This document shows positions 16,544 to 28,150 of a stretch of 64,000 nucleotides of DNA, one piece after another. The DNA lies in contig NZ_OBMU01000001.1 in NCBI RefSeq assembly GCF_900218065.1, positions 1,212,919 to 1,276,918 of the forward strand, written 5' to 3'. Position numbers and translations under genes: made by a program. The notes under the pieces are model-generated. The model did no database searches, was not told the origin of the DNA, and saw nothing but the letters and a program-made list of their open reading frames with translations. This stretch comes from Novosphingobium sp. Chol11 (GTDB lineage: Bacteria; Pseudomonadota; Alphaproteobacteria; Sphingomonadales; Sphingomonadaceae). The stretch's first letter is position 1, and each line of letters starts with the position of its first letter.

Positions 16544-17959
16544 TCAGCCAATCCAATAGGGTACGATCTGCCGGTTGTCCGGATCGACCCGGATCGGCCT
16601 GTCAGCGGGCGGAAAGGCGCGCTGGTCGCAGCTTTGGCGCGGGCAGAGGCGGCAGGTGATGCCGATCGGCGTGGCGGCACCTTCCATTTCAAGCTGAAGG
16701 CCGTCTGCATAGACGAAATTAGCTGCATGCGCGACTTCGCACCCCAGCACGACGGCGAAGCGGCGGGGGGTGCGCGAATAGCTGCCGGACGGCTTCACCA
16801 ATCCCTTCGCCATCGAGACATAGCGCACGCCGTCTGGTGTCTCGCCGAGCTGGACGTTGATGCGGTCCGGGATGGCGACGGCCTCATGCACGTTCCAGAG
16901 CGGGCAGGCCCCGCCGAAACGCGCGAACTGGAGACGGGTGGCGCTGTGCCGCTTCGTGATATTGCCCGCCATGTCGACACGGCAGAAGAAGAAGGGAATG
17001 CCGCGAAGGCCGGGCCGTTGGAGGGTCGAGAGGCGATGGCACGCCTGTTCGAAGCTGACCCCGAAGCGCCGCGCAAGCCGGTCGATATCATGGCGCACTT
17101 CCCGCGCAGCCGCGCGGAACTGGGCATAGGGCATCAGCAGCGCGCCAGCCGCATAATTGCCAAGCCCTATGGCGAGCAGCCGGTCGGCGCCTTCCACGGG
17201 CAGGGCCGCACGATTGACCACATCCGCGATCACCGTCTGCCCCTCCAGCATCATCAGCTGGTGCGACAGCATGAACTTTCGGCTTTCCACTGGCAGGGCG
17301 GCATTTATGAACAGGCGGCGATCATTGGATGAATAGGCACGCAGCGCGGAATCCGGTGTGTCGGCAATCAGCGTTTCGATGCCATGCCGCCGGGCGAGCG
17401 CTTCGACCAGCATTCCTTCGTCAAGAACCTGTCCGGCAGTGACGCTGGAGGCCATGTCCTCCGCCAGGCAATCAAGGACGTGCACATAATTGCCAGCCTC
17501 ATGGAACCAGTCGCGCGCAGCCTCCCAGGGTAGGCGGGCCTGCACCTCATGATCGTTGGCGATCGCCTCCTCGATCATGTTGATACGTTCATTCGCACGC
17601 ATATGAGCGTTGTAGAGGTCGAGATAGCGGGCGGCGAATTCGGGAAATTGCAGGTGCAGCTTCTCGATCCGCTCCGGGTCCATCAGCGGGCCGGGCAACT
17701 CCGGGTGGGCCAGCGCATAAGTGAAAGCGCCGAGCAGTTGTTCCTCTTCCCGGCTGTCGAAGCTCGCCCAATCGGTTGGGAAGGCGCTGGCCACGGCTGC
17801 CTTCACCTTGGCCGTCAGGGGGCGGTCGTCATTTTCCAATTGGCTGAGATAAGAGACCGAAATACCCAAGGCCAAGGCCATCGTCGCCTGGTCCATGCGA
17901 TGGTCCAGCCGCAGCTGCCGCAGCCGCGGACCTGCGAAAATGCGATTGCCTCTTGCCAT
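16544..17959 (-). CDS. ScfR/PccR-type short-chain fatty acyl-CoA regulator
   Basis: A 471-residue regulator with an N-terminal XRE helix-turn-helix (about residues 10-65, [21 protein letters not shown]), a middle region related to the IrrE/ImmA peptidase fold but without an obvious HExxH, and a C-terminal DUF2083-like domain with the cysteine cluster CRLCPRQSC. This layout matches RamB and PccR, which sense acyl-CoA and control acetate/propionate genes. It is divergent from the propionyl-CoA operon and shares the TTTGCAAA-rich interval. The upstream in-frame ATG (18008-18010) lies inside the operator, so I start at 17957-17959. TTGCAA-N17-TATGAG just upstream would give an almost leaderless mRNA. 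Confidence 0.88.
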   Translation of the reverse strand: MARGNRIFAGPRLRQLRLDHRMDQATMALALGISVSYLSQLENDDRPLTAKVKAAVASAFPTDWASFDSREEEQLLGAFTYALAHPELPGPLMDPERIEKLHLQFPEFAARYLDLYNAHMRANERINMIEEAIANDHEVQARLPWEAARDWFHEAGNYVHVLDCLAEDMASSVTAGQVLDEGMLVEALARRHGIETLIADTPDSALRAYSSNDRRLFINAALPVESRKFMLSHQLMMLEGQTVIADVVNRAALPVEGADRLLAIGLGNYAAGALLMPYAQFRAAAREVRHDIDRLARRFGVSFEQACHRLSTLQRPGLRGIPFFFCRVDMAGNITKRHSATRLQFARFGGACPLWNVHEAVAIPDRINVQLGETPDGVRYVSMAKGLVKPSGSYSRTPRRFAVVLGCEVAHAANFVYADGLQLEMEGAATPIGITCRLCPRQSCDQRAFPPADRPIRVDPDNRQIVPYWIG

Positions 17960-17972
17960 GGGGCGCTCATAA

Positions 17973-18017
17973 TTTGCGAAATCGTGATTTGCAAATTGGC
18001 AAATTTGCATTTGCGAA
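17973..18017. promoter_or_regulatory. TTTGCAAA-type operator array between regulator and pccB
   Basis: Five 8-mers in 45 bases: TTTGCGAA (17973), TTTGCAAA (17988), TTGGCAAA (17996), TTTGCATT (18004) and TTTGCGAA (18010). PccR of Rhodobacter sphaeroides is reported to bind paired TTTGCAAA elements, so this is a probable binding site for the divergent regulator. It overlaps a candidate regulator promoter (TTGCAA 17989-17994 and TATGAG 17966-17971, minus strand), suggesting autoregulation. Confidence 0.75.
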
Positions 18018-18081
18018 AAGCGTGAAAGATGGGAAAGGGGCAGCTGTAGTCATCCGTGCCGTCACCGGAGAGATATTCTAT

Positions 18082-19614
18082 ATGTCGAAGCTCGCTATCA
18101 TCGAACAGCTGGAAGCCAAGCGCGAGGCCGCGCGCCTGGGCGGTGGCCAGCGCCGGATCGACGCGCAGCATGCCAAGGGCAAGCTGACCGCGCGGGAGCG
18201 TCTGGAAGTGCTGCTGGACGAGGACAGCTTTGAAGAGCTGGATATGTATGTCGAGCATAATTGCGTCGACTTCGGCATGAACGAGCAGCATATCCCGGGC
18301 GATGGCGTCGTCACGGGATCGGGTACGATCAACGGCCGTCTCGTGTTCGTCTTCAGCCAGGATTTCACCGTCTACGGCGGCGCCGTGTCGGAACGGCACG
18401 CGATGAAGATCTGCAAGATCATGGACATGGCGCTGAAGGTCGGCGCGCCCGTGATCGGCCTGAACGACTCCGGCGGCGCGCGCATTCAGGAAGGCGTGGC
18501 CTCGCTCGCCGGTTATGCTGAAATTTTCCAGCGCAACGTGCTTGCCTCGGGCGTTGTGCCGCAGATCAGCGTGATCATGGGTCCCTGTGCGGGCGGCGCG
18601 GTCTATTCGCCTGCGATGACCGACTTCATCTTCATGGTGAAGGATTCAAGCTTCATGTTCGTGACCGGCCCGGACGTGGTGAAGACGGTGACGAATGAGG
18701 TCGTGACCCAGGAGGAATTGGGCGGCGCGGTGACGCACACGACCAAGTCGGGCGTTGCGGATGTCGCGTTCGAAAATGACATCGAGGCGCTGCTCGCGGT
18801 GCGCGATTTCGTGGACTTCCTGCCTGCTTCGAACAAGGAGCCGGTGCCTGAGCGCCCGAGTGCCGATCCTTGGGATCGTATCGAGGAAAGCCTCGACACG
18901 CTGATCCCGGCGAATGCGAACCAGCCCTATGACATGCATGAACTGATCCGCAAGGTCGTGGACGAGGGCGACTTTTTCGAAGTGCAGCCCGCGCACGCAG
19001 GCAACATTCTGTGCGGTTTCGGCCGGATCGAGGGCAAGACGGTCGGCATCATCGCCAACCAGCCGATGGTATTGGCCGGGGTGCTGGACATCAACTCGTC
19101 CAAGAAAGCCGGTCGCTTTGTTCGTTTCTGCGACGCGTTTGAAATTCCGATCGTCACTTTCGTGGATGTGCCGGGCTTCCTTCCGGGCACGGCTCAGGAA
19201 CATTCGGGCATCATCAAGCATGGCGCGAAGCTGCTGTTCGCTTATGCAGAAGCGACCGTGCCGAAGATCACCGTCATCACGCGCAAGGCCTATGGCGGTG
19301 CTTACGACGTGATGAGCTCAAAGCATCTGCGCGGCGATTTGAACTATGCCTGGCCGACCGCCGAAATCGCGGTCATGGGGGCGAAAGGCGCGGTGGAAAT
19401 CATCTTCCGGGGCAAGACGCCCGAAGAGATCGCCGAGAAGACGAAGGAATATGAAGACCGCTTTGCCAACCCGTTCGTGGCGGCGGGCAAGGGCTTCATC
19501 GACGAGGTGATCCAGCCGCACTCGACCCGCAAGCGGATCGCGCTTGGCTTGCGCAAGCTGCGCAACAAGGCGCTGGAGAATCCCTGGAAGAAGCACGACA
19601 ACATTCCGCTTTGA
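18082..19614 (+). CDS. pccB: Propionyl-CoA carboxylase beta subunit
   Basis: Carboxyltransferase subunit that moves CO2 from biotin to propionyl-CoA, giving methylmalonyl-CoA. The 510-residue protein has both carboxyltransferase halves: [17 protein letters not shown] and [16 protein letters not shown] (acyl-CoA pocket) in the first, and [29 protein letters not shown] in the second. The ATG at 18082 gives the usual N-terminus and has GGAGAGA upstream; the open frame before it runs through the operator. First gene of the pccB-mce-scpA-bioB-pccA operon. Confidence 0.95.
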   Translation: MSKLAIIEQLEAKREAARLGGGQRRIDAQHAKGKLTARERLEVLLDEDSFEELDMYVEHNCVDFGMNEQHIPGDGVVTGSGTINGRLVFVFSQDFTVYGGAVSERHAMKICKIMDMALKVGAPVIGLNDSGGARIQEGVASLAGYAEIFQRNVLASGVVPQISVIMGPCAGGAVYSPAMTDFIFMVKDSSFMFVTGPDVVKTVTNEVVTQEELGGAVTHTTKSGVADVAFENDIEALLAVRDFVDFLPASNKEPVPERPSADPWDRIEESLDTLIPANANQPYDMHELIRKVVDEGDFFEVQPAHAGNILCGFGRIEGKTVGIIANQPMVLAGVLDINSSKKAGRFVRFCDAFEIPIVTFVDVPGFLPGTAQEHSGIIKHGAKLLFAYAEATVPKITVITRKAYGGAYDVMSSKHLRGDLNYAWPTAEIAVMGAKGAVEIIFRGKTPEEIAEKTKEYEDRFANPFVAAGKGFIDEVIQPHSTRKRIALGLRKLRNKALENPWKKHDNIPL

Positions 19615-19627
19615 TGCCCCAGCGGCC

Positions 19628-19706
19628 GTCATCCCAGCGAAAGCTGGGATCTCAGGCGGTTATGTGGAACGTAAAGGCACGAGACCCCAGCTTTCGCTGG
19701 GGTGAC
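19628..19706. repeat. Paired REP-like hairpins (GTCATCCCAGC ... GCTGGGGTGAC)
   Basis: Two hairpins in inverted orientation: ATCCCAGC-GAAA-GCTGGGAT (19631-19650) and ACCCCAGC-TTTC-GCTGGGGT (19684-19703), with outer GTC and GAC. They fill most of the pccB-mce gap. Single copies of the family are at 44188 and, in a variant form, at 3747 and 61069. Confidence 0.8.
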
Positions 19707-19723
19707 CAGACAGGTGAAGTGAT

Positions 19724-20161
19724 ATGAAGCTCGGCCGCTTGAACCATATCGGCGTTGCAACGCCTTCGCTCGAAGCGTCGCTTGCCTATTATCGCGACGT
19801 CATGGGCGCGACACTGACGCATGAGCCCTTTGACTTGCCGGCGCAAGGCGTGAAGGTGTGCTTCGTGGATACGCCGGGCGAAAATGGCACTGAGGGCACC
19901 CAGATCGAACTGATCGAACCTTTGGGGGAGAACAGCCCGATCCATGGTTTCATCGCCAAGAACCCGGCGGGCGGCCAGCATCATATGTGCTATGAGGTGC
20001 CGGACATTCACGAAGCCAAGGCCTGGTTCGAAGGGCTGGGCAAGAAGGTGCTGGGCGAACCGCGCATCGGAGCGCATGGGACTTTGATCTTCTTCGTGCA
20101 CCCCAAGGACATGAACGGGGTGCTGACCGAGATCATGGAGACGCCGAAAGAGGCGCACTGA
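19724..20161 (+). CDS. mce: Methylmalonyl-CoA epimerase
   Basis: Converts (S)- to (R)-methylmalonyl-CoA for the mutase. A 145-residue glyoxalase/VOC-fold protein with the N-terminal metal-binding His in LNHIGVATPS, a QIELIEPLGENSPI segment, HHMCYEVPDI with a second ligand His, and a C-terminal HPKDMNGVLTEI. Gene order between carboxylase and mutase supports the specificity over other glyoxalase-fold enzymes. The start is preceded by weak AGGTGA. Confidence 0.94.
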   Translation: MKLGRLNHIGVATPSLEASLAYYRDVMGATLTHEPFDLPAQGVKVCFVDTPGENGTEGTQIELIEPLGENSPIHGFIAKNPAGGQHHMCYEVPDIHEAKAWFEGLGKKVLGEPRIGAHGTLIFFVHPKDMNGVLTEIMETPKEAH

Positions 20162-20165
20162 TATC

Positions 20166-20311
20166 TATCCTCTCCCGCGCGCGGGAGAGGATACGAAGCC
20201 TTGTCAGCTTGCTGGCTAGGCGACGTTGGAGAGGGCTTAGGCCCTCACCGCTGCGACTAAGGTCTGCTACGCAGCCCCAAGTCTCGCTGCCTCTCCCGCC
20301 TGCGGGAGAGG
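20166..20311. repeat. Cluster of palindromic repeats, CCTCTCCCGC...GCGGGAGAGG family
   Basis: Three palindromes in 146 bases between mce and scpA: a perfect 28-bp palindrome (20166-20193, core CTCTCCCGCGCGCGGGAGAG), GAGGGC-TTAG-GCCCTC in the middle, and CCTCTCCCGC-CT-GCGGGAGAGG (20290-20311). The two ends mirror each other, as in a small non-coding repeat element. Confidence 0.75.
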
Positions 20312-20331
20312 ATTTGGATGGGTAAGGACAG

Positions 20332-22485
20332 ATGACCGACAAGCCGACGCTGGATCAGTGGGCCGCCGCCTCCGCCAAGGAGGTAAAGGGCAAGGACCTG
20401 AACTGGGATACCCCGGAAGGGATCACCGTCAAGCCGCTCTATACGGCGGAGGACGTGACCGTCGATCCCGGCTTGCCGGGTTTTGCGCCGTTCACGCGCG
20501 GCGTGCGCGCTTCCATGTATGCGGGGCGCCCTTGGACCATCCGCCAATATGCGGGCTTTTCGACTGCCGAGGAGTCCAACGCCTTCTATCGCCGCAACCT
20601 GGCGGCGGGGCAGAAGGGGCTCAGCGTCGCCTTCGACCTTGCCACCCATCGCGGCTATGACAGCGATCATCCCCGCGTCGTCGGCGATGTCGGCAAGGCG
20701 GGCGTGGCGATCGACAGCGTCGAGGACATGAAGATCCTGTTCGATGGCATCCCGCTCGACCAGATGTCCGTGTCCATGACGATGAACGGCGCGGTGATCC
20801 CGATCCTGTCCTTCTTCATCGTTGCCGGCGAAGAGCAGGGCGTCGACCGCAAGCTGCTGGACGGAACCATTCAGAACGACATTCTGAAGGAGTTCATGGT
20901 CCGCAACACCTATATCTACCCGCCCGAACCGAGCATGCGGATCATCTCCGACATTTTCGGCTATACCAGCCGCGAGATGCCGAAGTTCAACAGCATCTCC
21001 ATTTCCGGCTACCATATGCAGGAAGCTGGCGCGACGCAGGTGCAGGAACTGGCCTTCACCATCGCGGACGGTATCGAATATGTGAAATATGGCGTCGCGT
21101 CGGGGCTCGACATCGACAAGTTCGCGGGGCGTTTGAGCTTCTTCTTCGCGATCGGCATGAACTTCTTCATGGAAGTGGCGAAGCTGCGTGCCGCCCGCGT
21201 TCTGTGGCATCGCGCCATGACGAAGCTGGGCGCGCAGGACGAACGTAGCAAGATGCTGCGCACACACTGCCAGACTTCGGGCGTGTCGCTGACCGAGCAA
21301 GACCCCTATAACAACGTTATCCGCACCACCATCGAAGCGATGGCGGCGATGCTTGGCGGCACGCAGTCGCTGCACACCAACGCGCTGGATGAGGCGATTG
21401 CCCTCCCCACCGATTTTTCCGCACGTATCGCGCGCAACACGCAGATCGTGATCCAGGAAGAGACGGGGATGACGAAGGTCGTCGATCCTCTGGGCGGCAG
21501 CTATTATATCGAGGCGCTGACCCAGCAGCTGGTCGATGCCGCGCAGGAGATCATCGACCGCGTCGAGGGCGAGGGGGGCATGGCGAAGGCCGTGGCGGCA
21601 GGCTGGCCCAAGGCGATGATCGAGGAAGCGGCGGCTGCTCGCCAGGCGCGGGTCGATCGCGGTGAGGATGTCATCGTCGGCGTCAACAAATATCGCCTGG
21701 CGAACGAAGACCTGTTGGAAACGCTGGAGGTCGACAATAGCAAGGTGCGCGAGGCACAGATCGCCCGCATCAACAGGGTCAAGGCCGGGCGTGACGAGGC
21801 AAGGTGCCAGGCGGCGCTCCAGGCGCTGCGCGACGGTGCCGCCAAGCCGTCGAGCATCGATAACAACCTGCTGGCCTTAGCCGTGGAATGCGCCCGTGCG
21901 CGGGCCACGCTGGGGGAAATCTCCTCGGCCATGGAAGACAGCTTCGATCGCTATGGCACGGTGCCGACGCCGGTGAAGGGCGTCTATTCCAAACCTTATG
22001 CGCAGGACAGCCGCTGGAAACAGGTTCTTGACGGTGTGCAGGCCGTCGAGCGGCGCCTCGGCCGCAAGCCGAAACTACTCATCGCCAAGATGGGGCAGGA
22101 CGGCCACGACCGGGGCGCCAACGTGATCGCGTCGGCTTTCGGGGATATGGGCTTTGACGTGGTATCGGGTCCGCTGTTCCAGACACCGGAGGAGACCGTG
22201 GTGCTAGCGTTGGACAGCGGTGCCGATGTGGTCGGCGCCTCGTCGCTCGCGGCCGGGCACAAGACGCTCATCCCCGAGCTCATCAGGCAGCTTCGGGAAA
22301 AGGGCCGCAACGACATCAAGGTCATCGCGGGTGGCGTCATCCCGCCGCAGGACTATGACTATCTCCGTGACGCGGGCGTGCAGGGGATTTATGGACCCGG
22401 TTCCAACGTCGTGGAATGCGCCGCAGACGTGCTGCGCCTCCTCGGCCATAACATGCCCCCGGCGGGGCTGGAGGAAGCCGCTTGA
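20332..22485 (+). CDS. scpA: Methylmalonyl-CoA mutase
   Basis: Adenosylcobalamin-dependent isomerase converting (R)-methylmalonyl-CoA to succinyl-CoA. The 717-residue protein has the N-terminal TIM-barrel catalytic domain ([34 protein letters not shown]) and a C-terminal B12-binding domain with the base-off DxHxxG motif in [11 protein letters not shown]. It is the single large-subunit form active as a homodimer. Its TGA overlaps the TTG start of bioB. No MeaB chaperone is in the window. Confidence 0.95.
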   Translation: MTDKPTLDQWAAASAKEVKGKDLNWDTPEGITVKPLYTAEDVTVDPGLPGFAPFTRGVRASMYAGRPWTIRQYAGFSTAEESNAFYRRNLAAGQKGLSVAFDLATHRGYDSDHPRVVGDVGKAGVAIDSVEDMKILFDGIPLDQMSVSMTMNGAVIPILSFFIVAGEEQGVDRKLLDGTIQNDILKEFMVRNTYIYPPEPSMRIISDIFGYTSREMPKFNSISISGYHMQEAGATQVQELAFTIADGIEYVKYGVASGLDIDKFAGRLSFFFAIGMNFFMEVAKLRAARVLWHRAMTKLGAQDERSKMLRTHCQTSGVSLTEQDPYNNVIRTTIEAMAAMLGGTQSLHTNALDEAIALPTDFSARIARNTQIVIQEETGMTKVVDPLGGSYYIEALTQQLVDAAQEIIDRVEGEGGMAKAVAAGWPKAMIEEAAAARQARVDRGEDVIVGVNKYRLANEDLLETLEVDNSKVREAQIARINRVKAGRDEARCQAALQALRDGAAKPSSIDNNLLALAVECARARATLGEISSAMEDSFDRYGTVPTPVKGVYSKPYAQDSRWKQVLDGVQAVERRLGRKPKLLIAKMGQDGHDRGANVIASAFGDMGFDVVSGPLFQTPEETVVLALDSGADVVGASSLAAGHKTLIPELIRQLREKGRNDIKVIAGGVIPPQDYDYLRDAGVQGIYGPGSNVVECAADVLRLLGHNMPPAGLEEAA

Positions 22486-23483
22486 CCGAGATCACTCCTC
22501 GCACTGACTGGACGCGCGACGAGATCGCCGCGCTGTTCTGCCTGCCCTTCAACGACTTGATGTTCGAGGCGCAGTCGATCCATCGCACCAACTTTCCGCG
22601 CAATGAGGTCCAGCTATCGACCCTGCTGTCGATCAAGACCGGCGGTTGCCCGGAAGATTGCGGCTATTGCAGCCAGTCGACGGAAGCGGAAAGCGGCCTC
22701 AAAGCCACCAAGCTGATGGACGTGCAGGCTGTCTTGCAGGCGGCGGCGCAGGCCAAGGACCACGGTTCAGGCCGTTTCTGCATGGGCGCAGCGTGGCGCA
22801 ATCCCAAGGAACGGGACATGCCCAAGCTCATCGAGATGGTGAAGGGCGTGCGCCAGATGGGCATGGAAACCTGCATGACGCTGGGCATGCTGTCGTCCGA
22901 TCAGGCGAAGCAGCTCGCGGATGCGGGGCTCGATTACTACAATCACAACATCGATACCTCGCCGGAAAATTACGCGAACGTCATCACGACCCGGACGTTC
23001 GAGGATCGCATCGAAACGCTGGAAAATGTGCGTTCGGCAGGGATCAATGTGTGCTGCGGCGGGATCGTCGGCATGGGCGAGACACGGAGTGACCGGATCG
23101 GTTTCCTTCACGCGCTGGCGACCATGCCGCATCCCGAAAGCGTGCCGATTAATGCGCTGGTGCCTGTCGAAGGCACGGTGCTTGGGGACATGCTGAAGGG
23201 CACGCCGCTCGCGAAGATCGACGAGGTGGAGTTCGTGCGGACCGTCGCGGTGGCGCGGATCGTCATGCCGCAATCGATGGTGCGGCTTTCCGCCGGTCGC
23301 GAGAGCATGAGCGAGGCCTGTCAGGCGCTATGCTTCATGGCGGGTGCGAACAGCATCTTTACCGGCGACAAACTGCTGACCGCGGCCAATGCCGGTGACG
23401 ACAAGGATAGCGCGCTGCTTTCAAAGCTCGGGATGACGCCGATGATGGCGCAACCGCACGGGCATCTGGAGGCGGCGGAATAG
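22482..23483 (+). CDS. bioB: Biotin synthase
   Basis: Radical-SAM enzyme that inserts sulfur into dethiobiotin. The [4Fe-4S] motif is [12 protein letters not shown] (Cys56, 60, 63). Cysteines and arginine for the second cluster are in [29 protein letters not shown] and MVRLSAGRE. It has 333 residues and a TTG start overlapping the scpA stop (TTGA), indicating coupled translation. Its place inside the propionyl-CoA operon, away from other bio genes, suggests it supplies biotin for PccA. Confidence 0.94.
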   Translation: MTEITPRTDWTRDEIAALFCLPFNDLMFEAQSIHRTNFPRNEVQLSTLLSIKTGGCPEDCGYCSQSTEAESGLKATKLMDVQAVLQAAAQAKDHGSGRFCMGAAWRNPKERDMPKLIEMVKGVRQMGMETCMTLGMLSSDQAKQLADAGLDYYNHNIDTSPENYANVITTRTFEDRIETLENVRSAGINVCCGGIVGMGETRSDRIGFLHALATMPHPESVPINALVPVEGTVLGDMLKGTPLAKIDEVEFVRTVAVARIVMPQSMVRLSAGRESMSEACQALCFMAGANSIFTGDKLLTAANAGDDKDSALLSKLGMTPMMAQPHGHLEAAE

Positions 23484-23496
23484 TTTCCCCTCATAT

Positions 23497-23585
23497 GTCA
23501 TGCTGAACGTGTTTCAGCATCCATCAAGCCTCCGCAGTCTTCGGTGTGAGAGGCGAAATGGAGCCTGAAACAAGTTCAGGGTGAC
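23497..23585. repeat. Paired REP-like hairpins (GTCATGCTGAA ... TTCAGGGTGAC)
   Basis: Two stem-loops in inverted orientation, TGCTGAA-CGTG-TTTCAGCA (23501-23519) and CCTGAA-ACAAG-TTCAGG (23564-23580), with outer GTCA and TGAC. They lie between bioB and pccA. The arrangement copies that at 19628-19706 but with a different stem sequence. Confidence 0.7.
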
Positions 23586-23648
23586 GCCGAGGGACGGAGA
23601 AGGGTTAGCCCGACTGGGCAACACAATAGGACTGGGCAAGGACAGATA

Positions 23649-25634
<1,986 letters not shown>

Positions 25635-25648
25635 GGTTGGTGGTCATG

Positions 25649-25680
25649 GCGCGGCAGGGGCCATTTCCCTGCCGCGCTTT
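25649..25680 (+). terminator. Terminator after pccA
   Basis: Perfect 11-bp stem GCGCGGCAGGG/CCCTGCCGCGC (25649-25659 and 25667-25677) with a 7-base loop, then TTT. It ends the propionyl-CoA operon. Confidence 0.75.
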
Positions 25681-25844
25681 CCCGCCATTACGCACGCGCC
25701 AAAGGGGAGATAGGGCCCGGGGTGAGCTTATCACGGCTCCCACTGGTCAGCGTCTGGCATTGGCCGCTGCTGCGATGTCCATCCGCTTGATCAAGGGTGG
25801 CTGCACCCTCGACGCTCGCAGATGATGCCGCTATCGCATCACCG

Positions 25845-26888
25845 ATGACCAATTTTGCTCCGCTTCGCCTCCGCCTCGACGGGGGTGCGCTCGTAAATAA
25901 TTGGCGATGGTTGCAACGGCGTAGCGGGACTGCGGCGTGCGGGGCAGCGATCAAAGCGGATGGCTACGGCACAGGTGCTGTGGAGGTCATGCGCCGCCTG
26001 CTCGATGCGGGATGCCGCGACTTCTTCGTATCGAGTTGGACAGAAGCGGCTTCCCTTGAACATCTGTTGCAGGACGGAATCAACCTGTCCGTTTTCCACG
26101 GCGTGCGTGCCGAGGACATGGGTAGGGCACTCTCGTCAAAGGCTCGCCCGGTGCTCTGCACTGCCAATCAGATCGGACGCTGGAAGTCTGCCAGCGGCGG
26201 CGTTTGTGACGTGATGGTCGATACGGGCATGAACCGGCTCGGGCTCGACTGGCGGAGCGATGTCGCTGCACAAATGAGCGGGCTGTCGGTCGACACATTG
26301 CTCAGCCACTTGGCATCGGGCGACGAGGATACGGATCTTAGCGCGCAGCAACTTGAGCGATTCAGCAACTTGCGCGCTCATGTTCCAGCGCGTCGATATA
26401 GTCTCGCCAACAGCGCAGGCATCTGCCTGGGACAAGCCTATGCATTTGATCTGACACGTCCCGGGCTCGCGCTTTATGGCGGGATACCCCGGCCGGAGGC
26501 GTCAGAGGGAATCGCTCAAGTGGTCTTTCCGCAGGCGCAGGTGCTGCAACGGCGTTTTGTCCCTTCCGGAGACAGCATCGGCTATAACGCGACCCATCTC
26601 GCCAGGACGGACACGGAAATAGCCGTGCTTAACCTTGGCTATGCCGATGGTTATCTGCGCTGCTTCTCGGGGCGTGGCGTGGTCAGCGCTGGGGAAACGG
26701 ACTTGCCTGTCGTGGGCCGCGTGTCGATGGACCTGATCGCTGTGGATGTCTCCGCGATGCCGTCGGTCAAGGAGGGGGATTGGCTGGATATCGATTATGA
26801 CTTGCCCGCCGCTTCCGCTCTATCGGGCCTGTCGCAATATGAGTTGCTGACGAGCCTTGGTCCCCGTTTCGATCGGGTCTGGTTCTAG
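25845..26888 (+). CDS. alr: Alanine racemase
   Basis: PLP enzyme making D-alanine for peptidoglycan. The PLP lysine is in AAIKADGYG (Lys37 from the chosen start) and the second catalytic tyrosine in DSIGYNATH. The fold-III barrel is followed by a beta domain with RVSMDLIAVDV. At 347 residues it is slightly short but complete. The ATG at 25845 gives the usual N-terminus; a GTG 16 codons earlier (25797) is possible. The 160 bases between the pccA terminator and this start show no other gene. Confidence 0.9.
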   Translation: MTNFAPLRLRLDGGALVNNWRWLQRRSGTAACGAAIKADGYGTGAVEVMRRLLDAGCRDFFVSSWTEAASLEHLLQDGINLSVFHGVRAEDMGRALSSKARPVLCTANQIGRWKSASGGVCDVMVDTGMNRLGLDWRSDVAAQMSGLSVDTLLSHLASGDEDTDLSAQQLERFSNLRAHVPARRYSLANSAGICLGQAYAFDLTRPGLALYGGIPRPEASEGIAQVVFPQAQVLQRRFVPSGDSIGYNATHLARTDTEIAVLNLGYADGYLRCFSGRGVVSAGETDLPVVGRVSMDLIAVDVSAMPSVKEGDWLDIDYDLPAASALSGLSQYELLTSLGPRFDRVWF

Positions 26889-26898
26889 GTGGCGACGC

Positions 26899-26921
26899 GC
26901 CGCCGGGGGTGAACCGGCGGC
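26899..26921. terminator. Terminator between convergent alr and thiolase gene
   Basis: Stem GCCGCCGG/CCGGCGGC with a 7-base loop, followed by CTTATTT. It lies in the 44-base gap between the two stops and may work for both strands. Confidence 0.6.
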
Positions 26922-26932
26922 CTTATTTCAGT

Positions 26933-28105
26933 TCAACGTTCGATGCACATGGCGACGCCCATGCCGCCCCCGACGCACAGGGTTGCAAGTCCCTTCTTCG
27001 CATCGCGCTTCTGCATCTCATACAGCAGCGTGGTCAGCACCCGGGCGCCGGACGCGCCCACCGGATGGCCGATGGCGATTGCGCCGCCATTCACATTGAC
27101 CTTGCCGGCGTCCCATCCCAGTTCCTGACCGACCGCCAGTGCCTGTGCGGCGAAGGCTTCATTGGCTTCGATCAGGTCGAGGTCGCCAAGTGACCAGCCC
27201 GCCTTGGCCAGAGCATTGCGGGTTGCCGGAGCGGGGCCGATGCCCATGATTGCGGGATCGACGCCGCAGGTCGCAAAGCTGGCGATGCGGCCCAGAATGG
27301 TGGCGCCGCGCTGAGCGGCATCGGCTGAGGTCATGAGAACCAGAGCGGCAGCGCCGTCATTGATGCCACTGGCATTGCCCGCAGTGACCGTGCCATCCTT
27401 CTTGAACGCGGGTCGCAAACTCTGCATCGCTTCGAGCGTCGCGCCAGCGCGGATATATTCGTCCGCATCGACGACAGTGTCGCCCTTTCGTCCCTTCACG
27501 GTGACGGGAACGATTTCATCCTTGAACCGGCCGGACGCGCGCGCGGCTTCGGCCTTGTTCTGGCTGGCGACGGCAAACTGGTCCTGCGTCTCGCGGCTGA
27601 TCTGATATTTCTCCGCCAGATTTTCCGCCGTGACGCCCATGTGATAATTGTTGAACGCGTCCGTCAGGCCATCATGCGTCATCGTGTCGATCAGCGAGAT
27701 CGGGCCCATCTTCGCGCCAGCCCGCAGATATTGGGCGTGCGGGGCGAGCGACATGCTTTCCTGTCCGCCTGCCACCATGATCCGAGCCTCGCCCGCCTTG
27801 ATCGCTTGTGCAGCCAGCGCCACGGCACGCAAACCCGATCCACACAGCTGGTTAAGGCCGATCGCCGTCCGCTCCACCGGAATGCCTGCGTTCACCGCAG
27901 CTTGACGCGCAGGGTTCTGACCCTGAGCGGCCGTCAGGATTTGGCCGAGGATCACCTCATCCACCTCTTCGGGTGCCACGCCAGCCTGGCTCAGCGCCGC
28001 AACGATGGCGGTGCGTCCCAATTCATGTGCCGGCGTCGTGCCGAAGGCACCCATGAAGCTGCCCACGGCAGTACGCTTGGCGGCGGTGATGACGATGTCT
28101 GACAC
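26933..28105 (-). CDS. phaA: Acetyl-CoA C-acetyltransferase (thiolase)
   Basis: Condenses two acetyl-CoA to acetoacetyl-CoA or the reverse. The 390-residue biosynthetic-type thiolase shows the nucleophilic cysteine in [19 protein letters not shown], the histidine in [13 protein letters not shown], and the second cysteine in [13 protein letters not shown]. It lies on the same strand as, and just downstream of, a PhaC-like gene and near phaR, so a role in polyhydroxybutyrate supply is likely. The symbol rests on this context; atoB-type degradation is the alternative. No phaB reductase is in the window. Confidence 0.88.
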   Translation of the reverse strand: MSDIVITAAKRTAVGSFMGAFGTTPAHELGRTAIVAALSQAGVAPEEVDEVILGQILTAAQGQNPARQAAVNAGIPVERTAIGLNQLCGSGLRAVALAAQAIKAGEARIMVAGGQESMSLAPHAQYLRAGAKMGPISLIDTMTHDGLTDAFNNYHMGVTAENLAEKYQISRETQDQFAVASQNKAEAARASGRFKDEIVPVTVKGRKGDTVVDADEYIRAGATLEAMQSLRPAFKKDGTVTAGNASGINDGAAALVLMTSADAAQRGATILGRIASFATCGVDPAIMGIGPAPATRNALAKAGWSLGDLDLIEANEAFAAQALAVGQELGWDAGKVNVNGGAIAIGHPVGASGARVLTTLLYEMQKRDAKKGLATLCVGGGMGVAMCIER

Positions 28106-28150
28106 AATCCTGATCCTTGATGAAAAGGGCGGTTCCGCGCCGCAATATCA

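Noticed and set aside
25637-25825. 62-codon frame after pccA
   Set aside because: It runs through the perfect terminator hairpin and has no ribosome binding site.
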